The notes: generated by a model from the letters alone, not told the origin. 64,000 nucleotides of DNA from Mucispirillum schaedleri ASF457 (GCF_000487995.2 NZ_CP097562.1:865001-929000), one strand, 5' to 3'. Positions 38,236-48,370 are shown, numbered from the stretch's first letter. A program made the numbers and translations.

Positions 38236-40056
38236 TTATTTATTTTTTTCATTAATAATATATTCATAGACTTTTTCTGCCAGTTCCTGTGGCAGCTTGC
38301 CGTAATCCCTTATAATATTAACTGATAATTCTTTTCTGGTATGTATATCTGGTATTGCTGTTAAAAGATGTTTCAGCCTTTTTTCACCCATTCCAGCAAT
38401 ATTTAAAAGCGGTGATTTAGAAATATTTTTTAAAGCAAGGTTTCTAGAATATGTTATTGCAAAGCGGTGAGATTCATCTCTCAGCCTTTGTATAAAATGT
38501 AAAAGCGGGTCATTTTTACGCATAATAACAGGATTTTTTCTATTTAAAAGATGTATCTGCTCAATAGTATCTTCAAAATCATGCTTTAATGGACGCAGAG
38601 ACCTGCTTTTACTAATTGATATAAAAGGTGCAGTAATACCAGCATTTTCTGCTGCTTTCACAGCAGAATTAAGCTGACCTGTGCCACCATCTATAATATA
38701 TAAATCTGCCTCATCGTCGCTGCCTTCTCTGATATTTTCACCTTTTCTGCTGAAAAGTTCACTCATAGATTGAAAATCATCATTTTCAGCAGACTTAATT
38801 CTATATTTTTTATAATACTGTTTTGCAAACTCTCCATTTACTGCCACAACAGACACCCCAACAGTAAAGCTGCCGCCTAAATGGGAAATATCCACACATT
38901 CTACTCTTGATACTTTTTCCACACCAATTAACTCTGCAAGCCTGCTGGATACATCTTTTCTTTCCCCTACTTTTAAAAGATACTGCTCTGTCTGCAGCTC
39001 TGCATTTTTTTGAGCAAGGTTTATGAGCCCCTGTATACCCCTTTTTCTTATATGCACCTTTTTACCTGCCATTTTAGAAAGAGCCTCTTCTAATGTTTCA
39101 TTATATTCTTCCCCATCACCTTCTAATGCAATAAATTCTGGAAACTGCCTTGTATTTGAATAAAACTGCATAACAAATCTTTCTAAAAGCTCATCTTCTG
39201 TATCTGCAAAAAAGTGAGTAGATACACCAATCATTCTGCCGCTGCGGACAAATATCTGAGTAATACCTGTTACTCCAGAAATAGAATGCTTGTAAAATAC
39301 ATCAATATTTCTTTCATCGCTTATATTTGTAACAGATTGTTTTGAAAACAGCTTATCAAGAGATATTATTCTATCCCTTATTTTTCCGGCTTCTTCAAAG
39401 GCAAGGTTTTTTGCATATTCTTTCATTTGTGCATTCATCATATCTTTTACTTCATCTACATTTCCTTTAAAGAAATTTTTGATAGACTGGACTGTTTTCA
39501 TATAATCTTCACGGCTGATTAAATTTTCACAAGGTCCAGAGCATTTTTTTATCTGGTATTTTAAGCAGATTTTACCTTCTTTTAAGCGAAATGATGAACA
39601 AGTTCTTAATGGAAAGGCAGATTGCAGCATTTCAATAATATGCTTTAAATCTCCTACATTTACAAATGGTCCAAAATATACAGCATTTTCATCCTGAGTA
39701 TTCCTTGTCAAAATAAGGCGTGGATATTCTTCATGAGTTAGTTTTACATACGGGTAGCCTTTAGAATCTTTTAGAAGAATATTGTATTTAGGCATTTCTG
39801 TTTTTATAAGGTTAGCTTCTAATAAAAATGCTTCTACTTCATTTTCTGTAATAATTGTTTTTACAGAAGAAGCATGAATAAGCATTTTTTCAGTTTTTAT
39901 AGTTTTCTCCCCAGCATTAAAGTAAGAAGAAAGCCTGTTTCTTAAATTTTTTGCTTTGCCTACATATATTACTCTGCCCTTAGCATCCATAAACATATAG
40001 ACACCGGGTTTTTGAGATATATCTGAAAGATTAATTTGAAATTTTGGTTTTGCCAA
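38236..40056 (-). CDS. uvrC: Excinuclease ABC subunit C
   Basis: A 606-residue repair nuclease that makes both cuts around UvrAB-marked lesions. Domains in order: GIY-YIG nuclease (KPGVYMFMDAKGRVIYVGKA, ~11-30); a cysteine cluster near CSSFRLKEGKICLKYQIKKC; a UvrB-interacting UVR segment (~200-235); the RNase H-like domain (SRVECVDISHLGGSFTVGVS, YIIDGGTGQLNSA); and a C-terminal helix-hairpin-helix (NIAGMGEKRLKHLL). It follows argJ by five bases and may share its transcript. Confidence 0.96.
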   Translation of the reverse strand: MAKPKFQINLSDISQKPGVYMFMDAKGRVIYVGKAKNLRNRLSSYFNAGEKTIKTEKMLIHASSVKTIITENEVEAFLLEANLIKTEMPKYNILLKDSKGYPYVKLTHEEYPRLILTRNTQDENAVYFGPFVNVGDLKHIIEMLQSAFPLRTCSSFRLKEGKICLKYQIKKCSGPCENLISREDYMKTVQSIKNFFKGNVDEVKDMMNAQMKEYAKNLAFEEAGKIRDRIISLDKLFSKQSVTNISDERNIDVFYKHSISGVTGITQIFVRSGRMIGVSTHFFADTEDELLERFVMQFYSNTRQFPEFIALEGDGEEYNETLEEALSKMAGKKVHIRKRGIQGLINLAQKNAELQTEQYLLKVGERKDVSSRLAELIGVEKVSRVECVDISHLGGSFTVGVSVVAVNGEFAKQYYKKYRIKSAENDDFQSMSELFSRKGENIREGSDDEADLYIIDGGTGQLNSAVKAAENAGITAPFISISKSRSLRPLKHDFEDTIEQIHLLNRKNPVIMRKNDPLLHFIQRLRDESHRFAITYSRNLALKNISKSPLLNIAGMGEKRLKHLLTAIPDIHTRKELSVNIIRDYGKLPQELAEKVYEYIINEKNK

Positions 40057-40061
40057 AGAAA

Positions 40062-41273
40062 TCAGCTCCTGTAATCAGCATTGATTTTAATATAATCCTG
40101 AGTTAAATCGCATGTATAAAATTTTGTCATACTGCTGCCAGCATGCAAATCTATTGTAATTGTATACTGCATTTCCTGCATGATATTATATGCTTTTTCT
40201 TCTAATGAATAGTCTATAATTTTACCACCTGAAACATAGTGCATATCATTAAAATAAATATCTGTCTTATCTGGGTCAAATTCAGCACCGCTTGCACCCG
40301 CCGAAGCCATAAGCCTGCCCCAGTTTGGGTCGCAGCCTGCAAACATTGTTTTTACAAGTGGTGAATTGGCTATTTTTGATGCACATAATTTTGCTTCTTC
40401 AAAATTAGCAGCATTTTTTACTTCAATAGTTATCATTCTGCTGGCACCTTCTCCATCAAGAGCAATCTGTCGTGCAAGATAATCCATAATATCAAGAAGC
40501 CCTGCTTTAAAATCTTCATAATTATTTTCATCTACTTTTGTGCCACTCATACCATTTGCAAGTAAAAGAATGGTATCATTTGTGCTCATATCACCATCAA
40601 CAGTGACCCTGTTAAAAGTTACATCTACACATTCATTTAATGCAAGCTGCAAAAGTTTTCTATCAATTAAAGCGTCTGTCGTAATGAACGAAAGCATTGT
40701 GGCAAGGCTTGGAGCTATCATACCTGCACCTTTTGTGCAGCCGCCGATAGTAAAAAGCCCTGCTTTTGTTTCCACACATACTGCTGTTTCTTTTACAGTA
40801 GTATCAGTTGTCATTATTGCTTTTGCAAAATTAATACCATTATCATCTGCAAGACTGTCTATTAAAACATCTTTTAAATCTATAATTTTTTCAACAGGTA
40901 AAGGCACCCCTATTACGCCAGTTGATGCTATTAACACACTTTCACTTTTTATTTCTAATCCATCTGCATAAACTTCTGCTATTTTCTGGCAGTTTTTATA
41001 TCCATCTGCCCCAGTGCAGGCATTAGCATTGCCAGAGTTTGCAAATACAGCTGAAACTTTGCCGCCTTTTTTTAATATTTCCATATCATATAAAACTGGT
41101 GCAGCTTTTACTACATTGCTTGTAAAAACAGCAGCAAATTCACAAGGCTCATCGCTGCAAATTAATCCACAGTCATCTCGCTCTGCTTTTTTTCCTTTTA
41201 TATCTCCACTAGCAGAAGCTGCCCTAAACCCTGCTGGTGTTGTTACCCCGCCATAGCTTACTTTACCTAACAT
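40062..41273 (-). CDS. argJ: Bifunctional ornithine acetyltransferase / N-acetylglutamate synthase
   Basis: A 403-residue Ntn-type enzyme that recycles the acetyl group in arginine synthesis. It is made as a proenzyme and cut before the Thr in GCTKGAGMIAPSLATMLSF. Other hallmarks are VTVDGDMSTNDT, DGEGASRMITIEV and the C-terminal DPNWGRLMASAGASG. A perfect AGGAGG lies five bases ahead of the ATG, inside a 66-bp repeat. Whether it can also make N-acetylglutamate (bifunctional form) is not certain from sequence. Confidence 0.95.
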   Translation of the reverse strand: MLGKVSYGGVTTPAGFRAASASGDIKGKKAERDDCGLICSDEPCEFAAVFTSNVVKAAPVLYDMEILKKGGKVSAVFANSGNANACTGADGYKNCQKIAEVYADGLEIKSESVLIASTGVIGVPLPVEKIIDLKDVLIDSLADDNGINFAKAIMTTDTTVKETAVCVETKAGLFTIGGCTKGAGMIAPSLATMLSFITTDALIDRKLLQLALNECVDVTFNRVTVDGDMSTNDTILLLANGMSGTKVDENNYEDFKAGLLDIMDYLARQIALDGEGASRMITIEVKNAANFEEAKLCASKIANSPLVKTMFAGCDPNWGRLMASAGASGAEFDPDKTDIYFNDMHYVSGGKIIDYSLEEKAYNIMQEMQYTITIDLHAGSSMTKFYTCDLTQDYIKINADYRS

Positions 41274-41274
41274 A

Positions 41275-41447
41275 ATATCCTCCTTATTAAAAAATACATC
41301 CTGTATTTTTTAAAACACGGAAATGCCCGAATAAATCGGTCATTCCTTACGCTTCGCGTCGCTTCGTCCTGAAGCTCCTATATATCCTCCTTATTAAAAA
41401 ATACATTCTATATTTTTTAAAACACGGAAATGCCCGAATAAATCGGT
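41275..41447. repeat. Duplicated 66-bp leader segment between argC and argJ (family B-like)
   Basis: 41275-41340 and 41382-41447 are direct repeats differing at two positions. Each holds TATCCTCCTTATT (on the minus strand the argJ ribosome site) and an A/T-rich hairpin; in the first copy TTAAAAAATACA, loop TCC, TGTATTTTTTAA pairs over 12 bases. A CCGA/TCGG hairpin follows. The order matches the family B unit at 53082-53252, where the corresponding hairpin has different arms that still pair. Confidence 0.75.
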
Positions 41448-41507
41448 TTTCCAAGCCACTTTTTCTTTCTACTCATCTGGAAAAAGCAGCTTCATCTTAT
41501 TAATTTA

Positions 41508-42509
41508 TTATATTAATCCAGTTGTTTCTTCAATATTCTGCATTATATTAAAACACTGCACAGCCTGACCAGATGCACCTTTTAAAAGGTTATCAATAGC
41601 AGAAACTATTATAGCTGTATCATCTTTTTTATATACTGCAATATCTATAAAGTTAGTGTTTGCCACATACCTTATAGCAGGTATTGTATTTTTAATCCTT
41701 ACAAAATATCTGCCTTTATATTTTTCTTTTATAGTATTTTCAAGCTCATCTTTTCCTGCTTTTGTTTTAAAATAAATAGTAGATAATATACCGCGGTTTA
41801 CAGGCAGCAAATGTGGTGTAAATATTACATGAGTATTTTTCTGTGCTTCTGAAAGTATAAAATCAATTTCAGAATTATGGCGGTGAGAAAATATACCGTA
41901 TGGTTTTAAATCTTCATTAGCTTCACAAAATATATTAGTAAGGCTTGGTTTTCTGCCTGCTCCACTTACTCCTGATTTGCTGTCTGCTATAATAAACGAA
42001 TTATCATCAATTAAGCCGCTTTCAAGCAGTGGATAAAGTGGGGTAATAATAGATGTAGGATAGCAGCCTGCACCTGCAATAAGTGAAGTTTTTTGTATTT
42101 CTTTTGTATATATTTCTGCCTGACCGTAAACTGCCTTTTCTAAAAGATGACTTGCAGTATGATCTGTGCCATAAACTTCTTCATAAATATTTTTATCTTT
42201 TATACGGAAATCAGCACTTAAATCTATAACAATTTTACCTTTTTCATATAAAAATTTTGCTGATTCCATAGCTGTTTTATGTGGAAGACATAAGAAAAAA
42301 ACATCTGCTTTTTTTGATACTTCTTCTAAATCATTTTCTACAAGTATCATATCACATACACCCTGCATTAACGGATATATTTCAGAAAACGGCTTTCCTG
42401 CATAACTTTCTGATGTGATAACTGACAGCTCTAAATGGCTGTGCCTTGCAATTATTTTTACAAGCTCCACACCTGTATAACCTGTTGCACCAATAATACC
42501 TGCACGCAT
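41508..42509 (-). CDS. argC: N-acetyl-gamma-glutamyl-phosphate reductase
   Basis: A 333-residue NADPH enzyme, third step of arginine synthesis. GIIGATGYTGVELVKII binds the cofactor, the catalytic Cys is in AGAGCYPTSIITPLYPL (~148), and HLLPVNRGILSTIY and GTDHTASHL fit the family. It is upstream of argJ on the same strand, separated by 234 bases of repeat. Confidence 0.95.
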   Translation of the reverse strand: MRAGIIGATGYTGVELVKIIARHSHLELSVITSESYAGKPFSEIYPLMQGVCDMILVENDLEEVSKKADVFFLCLPHKTAMESAKFLYEKGKIVIDLSADFRIKDKNIYEEVYGTDHTASHLLEKAVYGQAEIYTKEIQKTSLIAGAGCYPTSIITPLYPLLESGLIDDNSFIIADSKSGVSGAGRKPSLTNIFCEANEDLKPYGIFSHRHNSEIDFILSEAQKNTHVIFTPHLLPVNRGILSTIYFKTKAGKDELENTIKEKYKGRYFVRIKNTIPAIRYVANTNFIDIAVYKKDDTAIIVSAIDNLLKGASGQAVQCFNIMQNIEETTGLI

Positions 42510-42643
42510 AACTTCTCCCTTAAAATAAAATGATTACTTTGTTACTTATATAATTTATTTCAGCAAAAATAAATAGAAATATTTATAAAACTTATTTATA
42601 ATTGTAAAAAATGGATAATTAATTAACGAAATTTTTAATAAAT

Positions 42644-42772
42644 GTCTTACTGAACCTGCCAGACAGACGAAGGAACTAGATTGTAAATACTGCATATAAT
42701 TATTACGCTATAATTTGCTGCTGGCAGTAGAAATTTGTATATTCTAGATTCTTCGCTATGCTCAGAATAGAC
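42644..42772. repeat. Diverged family A element
   Basis: Left GTCTTACTGAACCTG, right AGATTCTTCGC with CTCAGAATAGAC, 129 bp apart. The right end closely follows the GTCATTCTGAGC...GCGAAGAATCT type repeat common in many bacterial genomes (recollection, not searched). Confidence 0.5.
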
Positions 42773-42815
42773 ATTGTGCAGCGGTAACTCCGAATAATAA
42801 AACTATTACAATCAA

Positions 42816-42933
42816 GTCATTTTGAGCCTGATTTTAAAAGGCGAAAAATCTAAATTATATATATATTACGATAGTGCATAATATATTTAACTTGTATATT
42901 TTTTAGATACTTCGCTTAAACACTTAGTAAGAC
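42816..42933 (+). repeat. Family A MITE-like element
   Basis: A 118-bp copy with ends GTCATTTTGAGCCTGA and CACTTAGTAAGAC around the shared AT-rich centre. The bases after it (ACAGAAACAGGCTC) also follow the copy at 46054, so the repeated unit may extend beyond the inverted ends. Confidence 0.8.
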
Positions 42934-43000
42934 ACAGAAACAGGCTCAGGATGAGCCATCTGAAAGCGAGCGATAGACGAACTTGTTTCAGCAGAGCATG
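42934..43000 (-). repeat. Family B fragment, reversed
   Basis: GGCTC (42943-42947), loop AGGAT, GAGCC (42953-42957), then ATCTGAAAGCGAGCGATA and GAACTTGTTTC. Reverse-complemented, this lines up with the 53170-53220 part of family B, but the hairpin arms are GGCTC/GAGCC instead of GGGAC/GTCCC. Confidence 0.6.
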
Positions 43001-43069
43001 ATTAAAAAAATACATATTATTAGCCAATAATTTCTATAAATATTAAAAATATAATCAATAAAATTAAAG

Positions 43070-43477
43070 TTAAAATTTTATTTTTAAATCTCTTTCTAAA
43101 TCAGATAATACTCCATTCTCTATTTCAATATAGAAAACTTTTACATTTTCTTCTGTTTCATTTTTATTTTTATAAAATTTATCTGTTATATCTGAATGCT
43201 CTAAAACATGTGTAATAATTGATTTATCATACTCAAAAACAGCTTTTCCTTTTATCCTTATCCATCTGCCTAAAATAACTGAGCACAGCTCTAAATTATT
43301 ATCTTTTTGAAGCTCCTGATATACAAGTTTACTTTCAGTAACTGCAAACCATAATGTTTCTCTAAAAAATCCAAGAGTTATCATAGGTCTTATTTTAGGA
43401 AGTCCATCAAGCCCTATATTTGCAAGCATTAATATAGAATTATGCTCAATAAATTTCTTAATTTCTTTATTTATCAT
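43070..43477 (-). CDS. Pyridoxamine 5'-phosphate oxidase-like flavin protein
   Basis: A 135-residue split-barrel protein. ILMLANIGLDGLPKIRPMI and ETLWFAVTESKLVYQEL follow the pattern of small FMN-binding PNPOx-like proteins, which in many anaerobes act as flavin reductases or F420/heme-binding relatives. KTVKxG-like specifics for a PLP pathway role are missing. It stands alone among repeats. Confidence 0.65.
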   Translation of the reverse strand: MINKEIKKFIEHNSILMLANIGLDGLPKIRPMITLGFFRETLWFAVTESKLVYQELQKDNNLELCSVILGRWIRIKGKAVFEYDKSIITHVLEHSDITDKFYKNKNETEENVKVFYIEIENGVLSDLERDLKIKF

Positions 43478-43641
43478 ATATTTATCCTGTCAGTTATAAG
43501 TCATTAAATTTTATTAATGAAAGATTTTATTATATATAAATTTGAATATATATTATTATAACTTTTTTTATAAAAAAAGATTTAGTTACTTTTTAAATAT
43601 ATTAAGGTCTCAATATAAAAATGAGACCTGTATATTTCAAT

Positions 43642-43671
43642 ATCTTACTGAGCCTGAAAGGCGAAATATCT
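43642..43671 (+). repeat. Solo family core beside the NIT chemoreceptor gene
   Basis: ATCTTACTGAGCCTGAAAGG with CGAAATATCT, ending four bases before the receptor's stop codon; GCCT/AGGC arms pair. Confidence 0.65.
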
Positions 43672-43675
43672 AAAA

Positions 43676-45724
43676 CTATTTACTAAGTTTAAACACAGAT
43701 AAAGCATTTCTTAATTCTGTAACATGGTTTTCTATTTCATCAGCATAAGAATGCATACTTGTCATTTGCTGACCAATTTCTGCAATAGCTCCATTGATTT
43801 CACCAAGACCTTCTATCATATCTTTTGATTTACCATCAATACTATCAGAGCTTTCCATAGAAGATTCTGCTACTTTTGCTACTTCCTGCATACTTCCAGC
43901 CATTTCAACGGCACTTCTGCGAACAACATCAGCAGTATCAACCATTTTATATATTTCTTTGGAATTTGCAGTAATAGTTTTACTAGCATTAACAATACCC
44001 TGCAAAACTTTATTAATAATATTATTAATTTCTCCAAGTGAGGACTGTGTTTTTTCAGCAAGTTTTCTCACTTCATCTGCAACTACTGCAAACCCCCTGC
44101 CATGTTCACCTGCACGAGCTGCTTCAATCGCTGCATTAAGTGCTAAAAGATTTGTCTGGTCTGCAATTTCATCAATAACTGTTAAAACAGTTTTAATATC
44201 TTCCGCTTCTCTTACAAGCTCGTTAATATCATTTGCTATTTCATTTTCCACTTTACTTTCAGCTTCAACTTCCTGACTTAATGTATCAATAAGTTTCTGC
44301 ATATTTGTAAGTTCGTTTTGAGTTGAAAGCATTAAATCCATAGTTCGTTTTGATTCTTCAATATTATCTTCAGATATTCTGCCAATATCCATACCTATAT
44401 CAATATTGCTGTGTGCAAGCTGCTCGCTGTTTGTAAGAGTGTTTGTAACTGCATTTGATGCTTCCACAAGTTTTCCTGCAATATTCATATTAGCTTCACT
44501 CTGGTCTTGCAGTGAAAGTAATATTTTCTTAATGAAAACAATAAAATCATTAATGGAAGCAGCAATATGACCTATTTCATCTTTTGAAGATAATGCTAAT
44601 TCTTCTGATAAATTTTTATGCTCAGCAACATTTGTAAGATATTTTTTTATTCTATCTATTCTAATAATAAAATCAGATGCTATTATAAGTGCAAAAGCAA
44701 CATTAAATATTAAGCCAAATACAAAAAATACTATCAAATATATTAATTTAAGATTACCTTTATGAATATTAATATACAATACTTCGTTTACAAGTTCGCC
44801 AATAATTTCTTCAACCAAATACATGTTATCAATATGTTCTGTTATATCTGAAAACCATTGTGAAGCTTCAATAGAAAAATTTAAACTTTTTGCATTAGTC
44901 ATAATATCTTTTTCATATTCCTGTATTACAACCCCTGTTTCTTCAACGGTTAAATGATAATTTTCAATAATTTCTTGAGCTTTTGAGTAATTATGAGGCA
45001 GTAGTTGAAAAAAGTAGTTCATATATACATCTTTTTTAGCGATAGTTGCCACAAACTTTGCATACTGCACTTCAGAAAAAACATTTGACCTTAATATAAT
45101 ATTTCCGTTTGCTCTTTCCTGACCAGTATATTCTTTTGCATACATAAAGTTTAAATATGCTATTAATACTTTTGTAATATCGTTATCAGGGCTTATTTTT
45201 GAGGCAATAACTACAGATTGAAGTAAGTCACCAATTAAATTGGTATAAAAATTTACTACTTCAGGACCATTTACTGAAAAATTATTGATTTTATTCCTAA
45301 ATTCGCTTATTGTTTTTAGATTACTGCTTATTTTATTTATCTGCTCCATATATATTTTATCATATTTTTCCACATCCATAGTGTTTACAAATTCATAATA
45401 TTCCTGTATAGCTGAGTCAGATGCTTCTCTTTGTTCGTCTAACAATGCTCTTGTATCGTCAAGTCTATCAGTCATATATCCTGCACTCATACCGCGTTCT
45501 ATTTGCAGATTATGTGCAACAAGCGATACTTTATTGGAAATATTGATAATACTTGTCATATTTTTATTAAAGACTAAATAGTCGTATGTATCATAAAATA
45601 CCAGAGAAAAAAATGCAATGATGCCAACTGCTGGGAAAAAGACAAGCAGCACTATCTTAACTTTTATACTGATACTGCGGACTATTGTAAATACCCATCC
45701 AAATAATAAATTTAGCAACTTCAT
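43676..45724 (-). CDS. NIT-domain methyl-accepting chemotaxis protein
   Basis: A 682-residue transmembrane receptor. A membrane helix at ~20-42 ([18 protein letters not shown]) is followed by a periplasmic NIT (nitrate/nitrite sensing) domain at ~50-320, with [17 protein letters not shown] and [11 protein letters not shown] as its markers. A second helix at ~330-352, a HAMP linker ([20 protein letters not shown]) and a full signalling domain with [20 protein letters not shown] follow. It should direct movement in response to nitrate or nitrite, though NIT ligand specificity is not certain. Start: ATG at 45724 after GGGGG. Confidence 0.88.
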   Translation of the reverse strand: MKLLNLLFGWVFTIVRSISIKVKIVLLVFFPAVGIIAFFSLVFYDTYDYLVFNKNMTSIINISNKVSLVAHNLQIERGMSAGYMTDRLDDTRALLDEQREASDSAIQEYYEFVNTMDVEKYDKIYMEQINKISSNLKTISEFRNKINNFSVNGPEVVNFYTNLIGDLLQSVVIASKISPDNDITKVLIAYLNFMYAKEYTGQERANGNIILRSNVFSEVQYAKFVATIAKKDVYMNYFFQLLPHNYSKAQEIIENYHLTVEETGVVIQEYEKDIMTNAKSLNFSIEASQWFSDITEHIDNMYLVEEIIGELVNEVLYINIHKGNLKLIYLIVFFVFGLIFNVAFALIIASDFIIRIDRIKKYLTNVAEHKNLSEELALSSKDEIGHIAASINDFIVFIKKILLSLQDQSEANMNIAGKLVEASNAVTNTLTNSEQLAHSNIDIGMDIGRISEDNIEESKRTMDLMLSTQNELTNMQKLIDTLSQEVEAESKVENEIANDINELVREAEDIKTVLTVIDEIADQTNLLALNAAIEAARAGEHGRGFAVVADEVRKLAEKTQSSLGEINNIINKVLQGIVNASKTITANSKEIYKMVDTADVVRRSAVEMAGSMQEVAKVAESSMESSDSIDGKSKDMIEGLGEINGAIAEIGQQMTSMHSYADEIENHVTELRNALSVFKLSK

Positions 45725-45912
45725 CACCGTACCCCCAATAAACTAACTCTATACTATATATTTATAACATAATTATAAAAATTGTCTACATCTTTTTATA
45801 ATAAGTATTCGTGGAACTTTTTGATAAGTATATATTATATAAGAAGTTGCTTTGAAAATTTGACTATGAGAAAAAATATAAACAATACTGATTAAAAATA
45901 TATTAAAATTAC

Positions 45913-46020
45913 TAAACTTATCCAAAAAAAATGATGCATTCAGACCAGAGCATATTATATCAGGCTAATGAGTTTAGAAATTTGTTCAGTGGCTTAATCC
46001 AAAATTTTTGGATAAGTTCA
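45913..46020 (+). mobile_element. Internally deleted IS3-type relic (108 bp)
   Basis: Ends TAAACTTATCC and GGATAAGTTCA form inverted repeats like those of the full element at 53314-54765. The inside keeps a piece of orfB (MHSDQSILYQANEFRNL) joined directly to the last bases of the element (AGTGGCTTAATCC). The apparent 61-residue frame is not a gene. A family A element starts 33 bases further on. Confidence 0.7.
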
Positions 46021-46053
46021 AAGTCTATAAAGAATACTGATAAGCTCAACTAT

Positions 46054-46173
46054 GTCATTTTGAGCCTGATTTTACAGGCGAAAAATCTAAATTATATATA
46101 TTGCAATAGTGTATAATATATTTAAATCATTTGTTTTTTAGATACTTCGCTTAAAAATCAAGCTTAGCAAGAC
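46054..46173 (+). repeat. Family A MITE-like element
   Basis: A 120-bp copy, ends GTCATTTTGAGCCTGA and CTTAGCAAGAC. It directly follows the IS3 relic. The rest of the 566-base gap between the receptor and kinase genes holds nothing else recognised. Confidence 0.85.
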
Positions 46174-46293
46174 ACAGAAGCAGGCTCAGGTAATGGTGCA
46201 AGTCCATACTAATATTTTATAGTTATTGTTCTTGTATTTCAAAAATCTGTGTGTTACTATGTATTTGAAATATTACATATATAGGAGGCAGAT

Positions 46294-46896
46294 ATGGCTG
46301 GCTGTATTATCACTATAAGCAGGGAATATGGTTCTGGTGGCAGAATTATTGGTCAGGCACTTGCAGAACAGTTAAATATTCCTTTTTATGACAGAGGCCT
46401 TGTTGAAATGATTTCTGCAAAAAGCGGTTTATCAGAAAAGTTTATTAATGAGGCAGAGCTTTATAGAGAAGAAGCTATAAAATATGCAGGCTATGATGTA
46501 ACACTGCAAATGCCTTTAACTCATGTGGTATTTCATGCAGAATCAGAAGTTATACAGAAAATAGCTGATGAGGGCGACTGTGTCATAGTAGGAAGATGTG
46601 CTGATTATGTGCTGCAAAATAGAAAAGATGCTTTAAATGTTTTTGTCTATGCTTCTATTGAAAACAGAATAGAAAGAGTTAAAAAACTATATGGTGATAA
46701 AGTAAACAATGTTAAAGCATTTATTAAAAGATATGATAAAGACAGAGCTGCATATTATGATTACTATACTGATAAAAAATGGGGTGATTTACGCTCATAT
46801 CATTTAAGTGTAAATAGTGATATGGGTATTGATTCATGTGTAGAAATAATAAAAACAGCATACAACAAATGGAAAGATGGAGTTCAGCTTATTTAA
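46294..46896 (+). CDS. Cytidylate kinase-like protein
   Basis: A 200-residue P-loop kinase of the cytidylate-kinase-like family. ITISREYGSGGRIIGQALAE is the nucleotide-binding start, PFYDRGLVEMI the substrate region, and DCVIVGRCADYVL and RKDALNVFVYASIENRIERV follow. It is distinct from canonical Cmk and its substrate is unsettled. AGGAGG precedes the ATG. The MFS gene starts 44 bases downstream. Confidence 0.78.
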   Translation: MAGCIITISREYGSGGRIIGQALAEQLNIPFYDRGLVEMISAKSGLSEKFINEAELYREEAIKYAGYDVTLQMPLTHVVFHAESEVIQKIADEGDCVIVGRCADYVLQNRKDALNVFVYASIENRIERVKKLYGDKVNNVKAFIKRYDKDRAAYYDYYTDKKWGDLRSYHLSVNSDMGIDSCVEIIKTAYNKWKDGVQLI

Positions 46897-46940
46897 GTCA
46901 TATCTTCTTAATCTGCATTATATAATATGCAGGTGAAAAT

Positions 46941-48317
46941 ATGAGTAATTTATTTTCAGCAAGGCTTATTGTAACAGTAATATCACTTGCTGTCCTTACT
47001 TTTATGGGAATTTTTTCAGAAACAAGTTTAGCTATTGTATCTCCCCATTTAATGGAAGAATTTAATGTGTCTGCTGTTGCTGTTCAATGGCTTACTTCTG
47101 GATTTCTGCTGCTTTTAGCTGCTGCTATTCCGCTTTCCCCTTTTTTAATAAAAACAATATCTACCAAGCTGCTTTTTAAATTTGCAGTTACTATATTTAT
47201 TGCAGGAACTATCATAGGAGCTTTTGCCAGTAATTTTGCAATGCTGCTTGCAGGCAGGCTTATTATGGCAATAGGCACAGGCTGTTCCCTGCCGCTTTTA
47301 ACAAATATAGTTCTTGAAGAAACAACACCTTATCAGCGTGGCACACTGCTTGGTATTGTAGGGCTTGTTGTAAGCTTTGCACCAGTATTAGGTCCTGTTT
47401 TAGGTGGATTAATAGCAGAATATCTTGGCTGGCGGTGGGTATTTCTTTTTATGCTGCCTATTCTTGTTGTTTCATTTATTATGGGCAGTGCTGCTATAAG
47501 AGATATTAGAAAAGGTGAAGTATATCATCTTGATATAAAATCTTTTTTTATAAGCAGTGCAGGGCTTATATTATTTATTATGGGATTAAGCAGCCTTTCT
47601 GCAAAATATGGCATACTGCTTATATTTATAAGTTTAGTATTTTTAGTTATTTTTATTCTACTGCAGCTTAAAGTAAAATATCCGCTTATAAATATAAGAA
47701 TATTAAAATATAAAATGTTTACATTAGGTCTTATAACAGTATGTATGCCAATGGCATCTGTTCTTGCTCTTGCTTTTTTAATACCAATACTTGCACAAAT
47801 GGGATTAGGGGAAAATGCATTAAAAGCATCATTTATTCTGCTTCCGGGCACATTGCTTTCAGGGCTTCTTGCACCTTTTATGGGTGCAAAATATGCAAAA
47901 TTTGGTGTTCGCAGGCTTATTATACCCGGCTTTATTATTATGAGCCTTGCAATGATTTATCTTTTGCTTGTAGAAGTATCATTTAGCACGACTTTAATAG
48001 GTTATATATGTTTTATGACAGGAGCAGCATTTTGTCAGGTGCCTGCACAGACTAATGCATTAAATGCACTGCCGCAGAAATATAATGCAGACGGCATTGC
48101 AATACTCAGCACTTTGCAGCAGACAGCAGGGGCAGCAGGCACAGCACTTGCTTCTGTATTATTATCTTATGGTGCCAAAAAGGCATATAATGCAGATATT
48201 GATAATATATATGTTTATGGCATTAATTATGGTTTTATGCTTTGCCTTGTGTTTGTGTTGACTGGGTTATTTGCAGCTTTGCAGATAAAAACTACACTTG
48301 AAAAAGAAAATGAATAA
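46941..48317 (+). CDS. MFS multidrug transporter, DHA2 type
   Basis: A 458-residue membrane protein with about 14 predicted helices. ETSLAIVSPHLMEEFNVS and VQWLTSGFLL match the EmrB/QacA (DHA2) start, and the antiporter motif C appears as GLVVSFAPVLGPVLGG (~148-163). It probably exports drugs or fatty-acid-like compounds with proton antiport. No membrane-fusion or outer-membrane partner is adjacent. Confidence 0.82.
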   Translation: MSNLFSARLIVTVISLAVLTFMGIFSETSLAIVSPHLMEEFNVSAVAVQWLTSGFLLLLAAAIPLSPFLIKTISTKLLFKFAVTIFIAGTIIGAFASNFAMLLAGRLIMAIGTGCSLPLLTNIVLEETTPYQRGTLLGIVGLVVSFAPVLGPVLGGLIAEYLGWRWVFLFMLPILVVSFIMGSAAIRDIRKGEVYHLDIKSFFISSAGLILFIMGLSSLSAKYGILLIFISLVFLVIFILLQLKVKYPLINIRILKYKMFTLGLITVCMPMASVLALAFLIPILAQMGLGENALKASFILLPGTLLSGLLAPFMGAKYAKFGVRRLIIPGFIIMSLAMIYLLLVEVSFSTTLIGYICFMTGAAFCQVPAQTNALNALPQKYNADGIAILSTLQQTAGAAGTALASVLLSYGAKKAYNADIDNIYVYGINYGFMLCLVFVLTGLFAALQIKTTLEKENE

Positions 48318-48332
48318 ATGATACAAAAAAAT

Positions 48333-48360
48333 ACCCCATTTGTTTATTTTAAAATGGGGT
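48333..48360. terminator. Bidirectional terminator between convergent genes
   Basis: ACCCCATTT and AAATGGGGT pair over nine bases, with A-runs on the left and T-rich sequence on the right. It separates the MFS gene (stop 48317) from ccmF (stop 48371). Confidence 0.85.
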
Positions 48361-48370
48361 TTAATATATA

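Noticed and set aside
43794-44276. 160-residue plus-strand frame
   Set aside because: It mirrors the signalling domain of the NIT chemoreceptor, whose codon pattern creates long antisense frames.
45931-46116. Small gene with transposase-like start
   Set aside because: It is an internally deleted IS3 relic read through into a family A repeat.
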